DNA of 64,000 nucleotides from an uncultured Lachnospiraceae bacterium (lineage in GTDB: Bacteria > Bacillota > Clostridia > Lachnospirales > Lachnospiraceae): positions 1-64,000 of the forward strand of contig CAJTSD010000018.1 of the NCBI GenBank assembly GCA_910578795.1. Reading direction: 5' to 3'. Positions 1-6,343 of this stretch are shown one piece after another. How positions within the stretch are numbered: position 1 is the stretch's first letter; each line of letters opens with the position of its first letter. The position numbers were made by a program, and so were the translations under genes. The notes below the pieces were generated by a model. It was not told the DNA's origin. It saw only the letters and a list, made by a program, of their open reading frames with translations, and searched no databases.

Positions 1-914
1 TCTTCCCTTGCCCCGCTTGCGTCAATCATATCAATCAGCATGGCGAAATTCTGTTCTTCCTCTGGGGCTTCATACCAGATGTAGGCAATCAGCGCCGTAT
101 AATACAGTTTTTCCGCTTTCACCCAGAAATCTTCCCCGGATTGCTGCCCCTCCCCTTTGGTGTTGACAATAATCGTGTTTACAAGTTTCAAAATGTCCTT
201 TTCGCTCCGTAAATAGGCGAAAGGATTGTAGTGCATGGACTTTGCAAAGTTTATGGTATTGAGGACTTTTATCTTATAGCCGCCCTTTTTCAGCATCTTT
301 CCGCACTCGATCAGGACAGTGCCTTTCGGATCAGTAACCACGAAGCTGCTATGTTGCTGCATAAGGTTTGGTTTTACGAAAAACCTCGTCTTGCCGGAAC
401 CGGAACCTCCGATAACAAGAATATTCTTGTTTCGTGCATACTTTGGCTCTTTCGGTCTGCCTGACATCATAAGCCTCTCCGTTGCAGTCAGCAGAATATT
501 ATTGTCAAATTCGGCGTCCATGTAAGGTTCTATATCCTTTGCGTTGCCCCACCTTGCAGAACCATACTCCTCGCCATGCCGGAACTTCTTTGCATTTTTG
601 GCTTTATAGTACACCGCAATCCGCAGGGCTATGCCGCATCCTGTTCCAATCAGCAAATCTCTTGGATAAAAACTCGGTAAAAGGTTAGAAAATAAACTGT
701 CCAGTCCCTCCATGACTTCCATTATTTTGGCGGAAGCGTCGCTCCCCGGCGATACCCGCCACAGCCACGCTATTTTGTCACAGAAATATCCGGTAAGGAT
801 ATAGGGTAAATTCATTAAGAAAAGTTTCTTTTTGTCAATATTCCCTATCTTTGAGCTGAGCTTTCCGGGAACTGATTTTAAGTCTTTGGCAATATTGTCT
901 ATAATCTTACTCAT
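1..914 (-). CDS. VirD4/TraG-like type IV coupling protein (partial, runs off left edge)
   Basis: Membrane ATPase that delivers the relaxase-bound DNA strand to the conjugative type IV secretion channel. The minus strand is open from the ATG at 914 to base 1, giving about 304 N-terminal residues; the C-terminus lies outside the window. Hydrophobic stretches lie near residues 32-52 and 85-103. A GSARWG segment (about 119-124) is followed by Walker A GGSGSGKT (169-176) and then VVTDPKGT (192-199), the usual order in VirD4/TraG/TcpA proteins. The start overlaps the stop of the upstream PcfB-like gene as ATGA, which indicates translational coupling. With that neighbour and the RepA/ParAB module it suggests a Tn1549-like ICE; that subfamily assignment is inference. 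Confidence 0.9.
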   Translation of the reverse strand, partial: MSKIIDNIAKDLKSVPGKLSSKIGNIDKKKLFLMNLPYILTGYFCDKIAWLWRVSPGSDASAKIMEVMEGLDSLFSNLLPSFYPRDLLIGTGCGIALRIAVYYKAKNAKKFRHGEEYGSARWGNAKDIEPYMDAEFDNNILLTATERLMMSGRPKEPKYARNKNILVIGGSGSGKTRFFVKPNLMQQHSSFVVTDPKGTVLIECGKMLKKGGYKIKVLNTINFAKSMHYNPFAYLRSEKDILKLVNTIIVNTKGEGQQSGEDFWVKAEKLYYTALIAYIWYEAPEEEQNFAMLIDMIDASGARE

Positions 915-1393
915 AACGACTGCCCCCTGTCCTTTTGGTGTTCCCTTGCCCTTTCCCTGTTTTTATTCTGCGATATAATGTCCTTAAAGCTTTTCAGTTT
1001 CTCCCTCACGGAAGTCCTGCCTTTCTTTTTTTCATTACCATAAACAAACTCCTTGAATGCCTGCGTTAATACATCAGCATCCTTTCCCTTAAAAAAGACC
1101 ACATATTTAGGCGGGGCGGCTGTCTTATCTTTCTTCACTGCAAAATCAACGTTATATTTACGGGCTACACGCTCAAATGATTTGATGTTGCCGTCAGATA
1201 TTTCGATGGACGAAACACCCTCCCCGCCACCTACCAGCTTCTTCACAGAGGTCTTTCCATGTATCTTTGAACCCAAGTTTTTCTGCTTCTGATGATTTAA
1301 GTACATCTGCATCGCAGATTTCAGCGTGCCGGTGGTCAGTTTTGAGGTCTTAATCACAAGGGCAATTGTTTTCTGCGTTACTTCTTCCTGCAT
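911..1393 (-). CDS. PcfB-like / DUF3801 conjugation accessory protein
   Basis: A 160-residue, highly basic protein (MQEEVTQKT at the N-terminus, Lys/Arg-rich C-terminus) resembling the DUF3801/PcfB family. PcfB of the enterococcal plasmid pCF10 is an accessory factor of the relaxosome that works with the relaxase and coupling protein. The frame is open further upstream to 1549, but the ATG at 1393 has GGAGG five bases before it and the upstream extension is Cys/His-rich and looks non-coding, so 1393 is chosen. Its TGA overlaps the start of the coupling-protein gene by four bases. The family call rests on residue pattern and position; the exact function in this element is inferred. Confidence 0.8.
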   Translation of the reverse strand: MQEEVTQKTIALVIKTSKLTTGTLKSAMQMYLNHQKQKNLGSKIHGKTSVKKLVGGGEGVSSIEISDGNIKSFERVARKYNVDFAVKKDKTAAPPKYVVFFKGKDADVLTQAFKEFVYGNEKKKGRTSVREKLKSFKDIISQNKNRERAREHQKDRGQSL

Positions 1394-1595
1394 AAATACC
1401 TCCATACTGCATTTCTCTGTGCCTATATGCCCGCTATGGCGGAACATACAGCCTGTGCAATAAATACCGCATAACGCTCCTTTCTGCTTTTGGACACAGT
1501 GACCAAAAGACTTTGAAACAAAACAAGGGTAGCCATAAGCCGTTCTCACGGTATATAGCTGCCCTAGCGCTGTTAAATGTTTCTATAAATGTTCC

Positions 1596-1736
1596 TTATA
1601 AGGCAATCCCTGCCTTTTTAGAAAAATCTTTCTTTTTGTTTTCCAGTTCCTCTCGCCTTTCCTCCGGAAGTCCCTGAAGCATATCTTCATAATCCAGTCC
1701 AATCAATGGCGGATATTCTTTGGCTATCTTACGCAC
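1596..1736 (-). CDS. small hypothetical ICE protein (46 aa)
   Basis: GTG-started frame immediately after the stop of the replication initiator gene (4-base gap), ending TAA at 1596. The product is charged, with a segment LIGLDYEDMLQGLPEE followed by a Lys/Glu-rich helix, and has no membrane segment. The nearest Shine-Dalgarno-like run (AAAAGGA) is about 12 bases upstream, so initiation may depend on coupling to the repA stop. I do not recognise the family. It could be a real small protein or the remnant of a longer C-terminal part of the upstream gene; an uninterrupted fusion would need a frameshift. Confidence 0.45.
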   Translation of the reverse strand: MRKIAKEYPPLIGLDYEDMLQGLPEERREELENKKKDFSKKAGIAL

Positions 1737-1739
1737 CTG

Positions 1740-2765
1740 TTAAGTAATTCCTTTTTCTTCCCAACCGCCACCACACATATCATAATTGACCATTGCAGAA
1801 ATCTGATTATGGCAGGTTGTCCACGCATTATAAAGCATCGTTAAAAGATAATTTCTGATATTTCCTATCTGCGAAGGGTTATTTTCCAAATTTCCCAACA
1901 CTAACTCAATATGCTCATTTGTCAGCTTGAGAAAGATACTCTTAACAATTCCTTGCGGATAGTCCGTCGTATTTATCCGTATCGTTTTTCTATCAATACA
2001 GACTGCATCCACCATTAGCCCTATAATCTCATCAATCCTGCCAATCTTATATGGGTGTTGAATACATAAAGCATCATAACTGACATTTTCCTTGATAATT
2101 TGCTCATATAGCATATATTCCTCTGTCTTATCCATCTTTCTCTGCTGCCCTGAAAAGTTATCCACAGCCGTTTCTGATAAGATATGATTTACATACTCTT
2201 TTTTAATATTTTTATTTATATTATTAGATTCCGCTTTTCCGACCTCGGTAGGTAGCATATTCCGACCTCGATAAGTCGATTTTTCCGACCTCGTATCACT
2301 CTCCATAAGTCGGTTTTTCCGACCACCTTTTATGAAAGTGTTTTCACTGTTTTTTTCTTCTTTATTGCTCCTTTGCTGCTTCACAACAAAATTCTTAACA
2401 TAGATATGATTCGGCTCGGAAAATCCTTGTTTTACACGCTCTATCAATCCTATTCCTTTATCAGTGTCCAATTCTGCTAATATTTTCATTCCTTTATCCC
2501 TGCCGCAGCTAAGTACCCTTTGCACTTCCTCTAAAGTATATATGATATATACCTTATTTTCTTCATCAAACCAACCATTTTTCTGAGATAATCCCACTCT
2601 TTCTAGCATAAGGCTATATATTATTCTTGCTTCCCAAGACAGATTGATAAATGGCTCTTCCGTAAAAATCACTTTCGGAATACGCAGGAAAGTAAATTGC
2701 TCCGATTCCTGCCCATAGAAGTATGAAAATTCAACCTCTACTGCACTTTTCGCTGTGTTTGCCAT
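1740..2765 (-). CDS. RepA_N-type replication initiator protein
   Basis: A 341-residue protein whose N-terminal ~120 residues (FLRIPKVIF, NLSWEARIIYSLMLER, DEENKVYIIYTLEEVQ) match the RepA_N winged-helix replication initiators of low-GC Gram-positive plasmids and ICEs. The C-terminal ~120 residues resemble the DUF6017 tail common in ICE versions. The middle (about 150-190) is Arg/Ser/Lys-rich and low complexity; its DNA carries four TTCCGACC repeats (see 2237-2324). It precedes no partition gene of its own but follows parA-parB on the same strand, as in a plasmid-style maintenance module. It would let the excised element replicate. Start ATG at 2765 with AAAGGAA about 6 bases upstream. Confidence 0.88.
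   Translation of the reverse strand: MANTAKSAVEVEFSYFYGQESEQFTFLRIPKVIFTEEPFINLSWEARIIYSLMLERVGLSQKNGWFDEENKVYIIYTLEEVQRVLSCGRDKGMKILAELDTDKGIGLIERVKQGFSEPNHIYVKNFVVKQQRSNKEEKNSENTFIKGGRKNRLMESDTRSEKSTYRGRNMLPTEVGKAESNNINKNIKKEYVNHILSETAVDNFSGQQRKMDKTEEYMLYEQIIKENVSYDALCIQHPYKIGRIDEIIGLMVDAVCIDRKTIRINTTDYPQGIVKSIFLKLTNEHIELVLGNLENNPSQIGNIRNYLLTMLYNAWTTCHNQISAMVNYDMCGGGWEEKGIT
2237..2324 (-). repeat. iteron-like repeats inside the repA gene
   Basis: Four copies of TTCCGACC (plus strand) at 2237-2244, 2260-2267, 2283-2290 and 2317-2324, spaced 23, 23 and 34 bases. On the coding strand the two best units read GAGGTCGGAAAAATCGACTT and close variants. Origins inside the rep coding sequence are established for RepA_N plasmids such as pAD1, so this is a candidate oriV; that is inference. 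Confidence 0.55.
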
Positions 2766-2843
2766 ATTTTATTCCTTTCTGCACAACAAAAACAGAGGAC
2801 GACGAATCATTCTCTGTTTCTGTAATATTTGCTGTTCTAATTT

Positions 2844-3815
2844 TTAATTGTCTTGAGAATAACCATTCTCATTGCTCCATTTCCGGAGTAAATCATAAAT
2901 CACTTGTTCTTTTTGTTCCTCTGAAAAATTTTGAGGAAAGTAATTATTCAATTTCTTCCGTTCCAGCTTAAAAGCTGCCGGAAGTGGTTTTTCTTGCGAT
3001 AATAATAGTTCCATACCCGTTTCATCAAGTTTTTTCTCTTTGCTGAGCTGCTTCATCTTCGTTGCCTGTGCAAGATTAGGAACAACAGATAAATTATCCA
3101 TAATCTTTAACAGTGTTTCTTGTTCTGTCAATGTCAAATACGACAATTCAACACCTACCCCGAAAGGTATCTGTCTGCTGTCCACCCGATCTAAAAGGCT
3201 TTTAAGAAGTTCTGTAAGACGAATATAACGATGTATCTGACTCTTGCTTTCTCCTACTTGTTCAGCTAATGCAACATCCGAACGAAATCCCGACTTTACC
3301 CCAAATTGGGACGAGGTTGTATCTTCTGACTTCGCCCCAATTTGGGACGGAGTCTTTTCGTTACGCTTTCCCTGTCTATTCATCGCATCCAATTTCATTT
3401 TATAAGCATATGCTTTCTCACTATATAGCAATTCTTCGCGCTGAATATTGGAATCTACCATAAGTATTATGGCTTCTTCATCGCTCATCTCTCTGATGAT
3501 ACAAGGAGCAGTTGACAAGCCGACTTTTTCACTGGCAAATTTCCTACGATGTCCAGAAATCATTTCATATTCGTTTTCAGTTCTTGGTCTTACCAGCAAC
3601 GGATTTAATATCCCATATTCTCTGACACTATCAATGAGGTCTTGCATCTTTTCATCTTCCAGCACCTTAAACGGATGCCTCTCAAAAGAATGAAGCTGGC
3701 TTAATTCCAATACCTTAACCTGTTCTTTTGCATCTTCTGAACCATCATGCAGCTTAAAAAGGTCATCCACACTTGTCATCTTTACTTTTGTACTCTTAGG
3801 AAGTTTATCTGCCAT
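2844..3815 (-). CDS. parB: ParB/Spo0J-like partition protein of the ICE
   Basis: A 323-residue ParB-family DNA-binding/CTPase protein. The N-terminal domain carries PRTENEYEMISGHRRKFA and IIREMSDEEA, the conserved ParB core with the GHRR nucleotide-contact motif, followed by a helix-turn-helix region (QVGESKSQIHRYIRLTELL). Two short repeats, SQIGAKS and SQFGVKS, lie between them and are encoded by palindromic DNA repeats. Start ATG at 3815 has GGAGG nine bases upstream. It overlaps the 3' end of parA by 11 bases, so the two are co-translated. Its role is stable inheritance of the circular or replicating form of the element; it is not the chromosomal ParB, which lies near oriC in Firmicutes. 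Confidence 0.92.
   Translation of the reverse strand: MADKLPKSTKVKMTSVDDLFKLHDGSEDAKEQVKVLELSQLHSFERHPFKVLEDEKMQDLIDSVREYGILNPLLVRPRTENEYEMISGHRRKFASEKVGLSTAPCIIREMSDEEAIILMVDSNIQREELLYSEKAYAYKMKLDAMNRQGKRNEKTPSQIGAKSEDTTSSQFGVKSGFRSDVALAEQVGESKSQIHRYIRLTELLKSLLDRVDSRQIPFGVGVELSYLTLTEQETLLKIMDNLSVVPNLAQATKMKQLSKEKKLDETGMELLLSQEKPLPAAFKLERKKLNNYFPQNFSEEQKEQVIYDLLRKWSNENGYSQDN
3299..3349 (-). repeat. tandem palindromic repeats inside parB
   Basis: CCCCAAATTGGGACG at 3299-3313 and CCCCAATTTGGGACG at 3335-3349, 36 bases apart and in frame. Each contains an 11-bp palindrome (CCCAAATTGGG or CCCAATTTGGG). They could be an internal centromere-like site for the element's own ParB or just a duplicated peptide motif; the sequence does not decide. 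Confidence 0.5.
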
Positions 3816-4590
3816 TTGCCAATACCTCCTTTATCAATCCGTCATAAGCGGCTGCCACTTTACCTTTTGGATCATACTGAAAAATACTTTTCCCTACTGC
3901 ACTTGTTTCCGCAGCTCTGACCGACATCGGTATATAATTTTCAAATATTGCAATACGCTTTCCATAATTGCTATGTACCATTTCCATAATTTCCTTAGAG
4001 TAATTGGTTCTTGTATCTACCATTGTCAACAAAATTCCCTCAAATTCAAGTTTTATGTTGATTTTTCTTTTCACCTTCAGAATCGTAACAATCAACTGTT
4101 CCAAACCTTTCAAAGATAAATACTGACTTTGGACAGGTATCAACACCGAATCTGCTGCTGCCAAAGCATTGAGCGTCAACATACCGAGTGACGGCATACA
4201 ATCTATCAATATGTAATCAAAATGCTTTCTTGCCTTTTCAATATACTGTTTCAAGACCGTTTCCCTGCTCATACTATTGACTAATGACACTTCCATAGCT
4301 GCTAGTTCAATATTCCCCGGCATAAGGAACACCCCCTCATTCTGATTGAGTATTCCATATGCCACATCTAATTCCTTTTCCTCAATTATGGCTGTCATTA
4401 TAGTAGATAACGTAACTTCTATTTCGTCCGGATTATGATACCCTAAACTAGCGGTCAAACTCCCCTGAGCATCTGCATCAATCAATAATACCTTATTTCC
4501 CACCTTTGCTAACCCAATACCAAGATTGACAGCCGTAGTCGTTTTGCCAACACCACCCTTTTGATTTGAAATTGCAATTACCTTACACAT
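3805..4590 (-). CDS. parA: ParA/Soj-like partition ATPase of the ICE
   Basis: A 261-residue deviant-Walker ATPase (MinD/ParA family). MCKVIAISNQKGGVGKTT at the N-terminus contains the signature KGGVGKTT, followed by VLLIDADAQGS (Walker A') and HFDYILIDCMPSLG (Walker B). With ParB it drives segregation of the element. The frame is open to 4638, but the upstream extension is Arg-rich and the ATG at 4590 starts directly on the conserved MCKVIAISN sequence with GGAGG nine bases upstream, so 4590 is chosen. A 27-codon reading frame terminates just inside this start (see 4583-4666). Confidence 0.95.
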   Translation of the reverse strand: MCKVIAISNQKGGVGKTTTAVNLGIGLAKVGNKVLLIDADAQGSLTASLGYHNPDEIEVTLSTIMTAIIEEKELDVAYGILNQNEGVFLMPGNIELAAMEVSLVNSMSRETVLKQYIEKARKHFDYILIDCMPSLGMLTLNALAAADSVLIPVQSQYLSLKGLEQLIVTILKVKRKINIKLEFEGILLTMVDTRTNYSKEIMEMVHSNYGKRIAIFENYIPMSVRAAETSAVGKSIFQYDPKGKVAAAYDGLIKEVLANGR

Positions 4591-4666
4591 TCGTCTGTAC
4601 CTCCATTTTACTCTCTTTCTTAGATTTCGGAATCTCATTATTCCTTGCTCCTAACGCTGTACTCAT
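4583..4666 (-). CDS. possible 27-aa leader peptide overlapping the parA start
   Basis: ATG at 4666 with a strong AGGAGG five bases upstream encodes MSTALGARNN... and stops (TAA) at 4583, eight bases inside parA in another frame. The Shine-Dalgarno of parA lies within it. Such an arrangement fits translational coupling of parA to a leader ORF. The peptide has no recognisable family; the strong RBS is the main support. Confidence 0.4.
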   Translation of the reverse strand: MSTALGARNNEIPKSKKESKMEVQTNV

Positions 4667-4675
4667 ACTGACCTC

Positions 4676-4852
4676 CTATTTTGCTTTTTTAGTAGCTCGC
4701 TCAACCTCTGCATATACACGACGATTTTTTTTAGAGCCTTTAATCTGATATGGAGCTGAAAGCTCCGATACAACAATACTTTTATTTCTCAAAAGCATTT
4801 TTTCAAACCACTTAATGTCTCTTATGGTTCCCATCAACCTTACTTTAAGCAT
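4676..4852 (-). CDS. DUF3970-like small protein (58 aa)
   Basis: A 58-residue basic protein starting MLKVRLMGTIRDIKWFEKML, with AAAGGAGAGG directly before the ATG at 4852 and TAG at 4676. The N-terminal pattern (KVRLMGT.. I..F) resembles DUF3970 proteins that sit beside parA/parB in conjugative elements of Clostridia. It lies nine bases before the leader ORF of parA and is the first gene of the visible ICE maintenance operon. Function unknown; a DNA-binding or regulatory role would be a guess. Confidence 0.6.
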   Translation of the reverse strand: MLKVRLMGTIRDIKWFEKMLLRNKSIVVSELSAPYQIKGSKKNRRVYAEVERATKKAK

Positions 4853-4905
4853 TCCTCTCCTTTCTCAATCTTAAACAAAATCCACGCCATTTTTCGGTCA
4901 ATAAA

Positions 4906-4979
4906 AATAGGTGCAGACACCAGTAAATCCTTGTAAATATTGGATTTCTGTTGTTACACCTATTCTATCTTGTAAACAT
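4906..4979. repeat. putative ICE end / attachment region with nested palindrome and direct repeats
   Basis: An imperfect palindrome spans 4906-4964: outer arms AATAGGTG (4906-4913) and CACCTATT (4957-4964), inner arms AAATCC (4925-4930) and GGATTT (4942-4947). An 11-mer CTTGTAAAYAT occurs at its centre (4930-4940) and again at 4969-4979, where the spoIVB homology breaks off. This is the kind of structure an integrase binds at an element terminus. The exact crossover point and the recombinase type cannot be read here. Confidence 0.55.
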
Positions 4980-6107
4980 ACCCTGTACGATTCCTCCCGT
5001 AAGCTCCAAAAGCTCACCGTCTGTCACTTTTATCGAGATTTGTCGGTTGATTGCCTCGTTTCCGGGACTAAGCTTTGTAATCTCCACATCATAAGTCCTG
5101 CTTTCACCGTTTATGGCACACACAATCTGCGCCGCACCAAGCGTCACCTCCTGCTTGAGTGCGACAGGAAGCGGTTTATTTGCTCCTATATATTTTTCCA
5201 AAAGCGTTTCGTTTGTGACGCCATAAATCCCCTGTATTGTATTGTCCACAATCACGCCCGACACCTGATCCGGCTTATATTCAATCACGCCCGTAAGTTC
5301 ACCCGGAACGCCTCGCTCACCGCGCCGCACCGCTACTATTTCCGTGTTATACAAAAGCCCTGAGCCAAGCTTTAACAGCTCTCCCGTGTCCATATCATTA
5401 ATGCCATGTCCCAGCGCTCCGAATTGACTATTTTGGTCAATATAGGTCATTGTTCCTATTCCCTGTGCACTGTCCCTAAGCCACGCACCAATCTTAAACA
5501 CGCCGTTTTCATCCGGCTCCGGCTTTATTTTTACACTGATAAGCTCATCATGCCTTGATACCTGAAAAATAATGTCATTTCCTCCTCCGTTTTCCACGTA
5601 ATCCTTAATCTGTCTTTTATCGCTGATTGCAATGCCATCCATTGCCGTAAGATAGTCGCCTGACTGTAATTTATACTCTGAAGGGGCGTACTTATTTCCT
5701 CCGTTTGTAAAGCCGCCTGTATCAACCACGAGCACTCCCTGTGTTTTCACATAGATTCCAATTGGCTGCCCCACGGGAATCAATTCCTTATTTTCAATAA
5801 CATGAATATCCACATCCTTTAAGGGCAGCACGCCAAAGAGCTTTAAACGCATCTGATACGAACTTACATTCTCACCGGCAACAATTGTAACCGGCTCATT
5901 TAATGCCAGCACCTTTTCTGAATCCGTATTCAAGACTCCAGATGCCGGAATCCGTAAGTTAATCTCCTCGCTTGTCCCTGCCTTAATACTGATTGTGCTT
6001 GGCACACTGCTCTGATAATAGGCGTAAGACGCCCAGCAGAACATGCCGATTGCAAAGCCAAGAAAAACATAAAGGCACAACACGTATTTTATTTTCCTGC
6101 TTTTCAT
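4965..6107 (-). CDS. spoIVB: SpoIVB peptidase (S55), truncated at the catalytic-serine motif by element insertion
   Basis: SpoIVB is the forespore-secreted serine peptidase that cleaves SpoIVFA and triggers pro-sigma-K processing. The first 377 residues look normal: membrane anchor/signal (residues 8-30), PDZ domain (about 110-195), and the catalytic His in GALGHGIND (His234). The family's catalytic serine lies in TGGIVQGMSGSPIIQ. Here the frame reads TGGIVQGM and then FTR-stop, so residue 378, where Ser is expected, is Phe, and no SGSP follows in any nearby frame. The DNA beyond 4977 belongs to the ICE end. The 380-residue product should be catalytically dead unless the element excises. A CATATACT box lies upstream near 6151-6158. 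Confidence 0.9.
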   Translation of the reverse strand: MKSRKIKYVLCLYVFLGFAIGMFCWASYAYYQSSVPSTISIKAGTSEEINLRIPASGVLNTDSEKVLALNEPVTIVAGENVSSYQMRLKLFGVLPLKDVDIHVIENKELIPVGQPIGIYVKTQGVLVVDTGGFTNGGNKYAPSEYKLQSGDYLTAMDGIAISDKRQIKDYVENGGGNDIIFQVSRHDELISVKIKPEPDENGVFKIGAWLRDSAQGIGTMTYIDQNSQFGALGHGINDMDTGELLKLGSGLLYNTEIVAVRRGERGVPGELTGVIEYKPDQVSGVIVDNTIQGIYGVTNETLLEKYIGANKPLPVALKQEVTLGAAQIVCAINGESRTYDVEITKLSPGNEAINRQISIKVTDGELLELTGGIVQGMFTR

Positions 6108-6182
6108 ATTGTAATCAAGCTCCTTCTTCTATTTCAATTTATTTTGCAAATTCATTTTTATGGGTAGTATATGAATTTTTGC

Positions 6183-6221
6183 AAAAAATAGTCAAAGCTG
6201 ACACACGAAAACAGCTTTGAC
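6183..6221 (-). terminator. intrinsic terminator upstream of spoIVB
   Basis: Perfect 10-bp stem GTCAAAGCTG (6191-6200) / CAGCTTTGAC (6212-6221) followed on the minus strand by TATTTTTT. It would stop transcripts arriving from the RND operon before spoIVB. A third CAAAGCTG copy lies at 6240-6247. Confidence 0.7.
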
Positions 6222-6274
6222 CATTTTTATCCAAAATAGCCAAAGCTGTTTTCATAATTTACGCATACTCGCGA

Positions 6275-6319
6275 ATTTGTGCCTTTGCACAATATTTGCA
6301 ATACGAACTTTGTTCGTTA
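6275..6319. repeat. double-hairpin intergenic repeat, copy 1
   Basis: Two adjacent palindromes, TTGTGCCTTTGCACAA and ACGAACTTTGTTCGT, separated by a short linker. The same pair in the same order recurs at 13911-13953 (argR-recN gap). It sits just after the RND permease gene. Confidence 0.7.
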
Positions 6320-6320
6320 T

Positions 6321-6340
6321 GTGAAAAATTTATTTTTCAC
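6321..6340. terminator. palindromic terminator-like hairpin after the RND permease gene
   Basis: GTGAAAAAT TT ATTTTTCAC is a perfect palindrome just downstream of the permease stop at 6344. It is A/T-rich with its own T-run, so it can act in either direction. Confidence 0.5.
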
Positions 6341-6343
6341 ATT

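Noticed and set aside
1596..1736. Programmed frameshift joining repA to the 46-codon ORF
   Set aside because: No slippery sequence is visible at the repA stop, and the downstream frame has its own GTG start; treated as a separate small gene.
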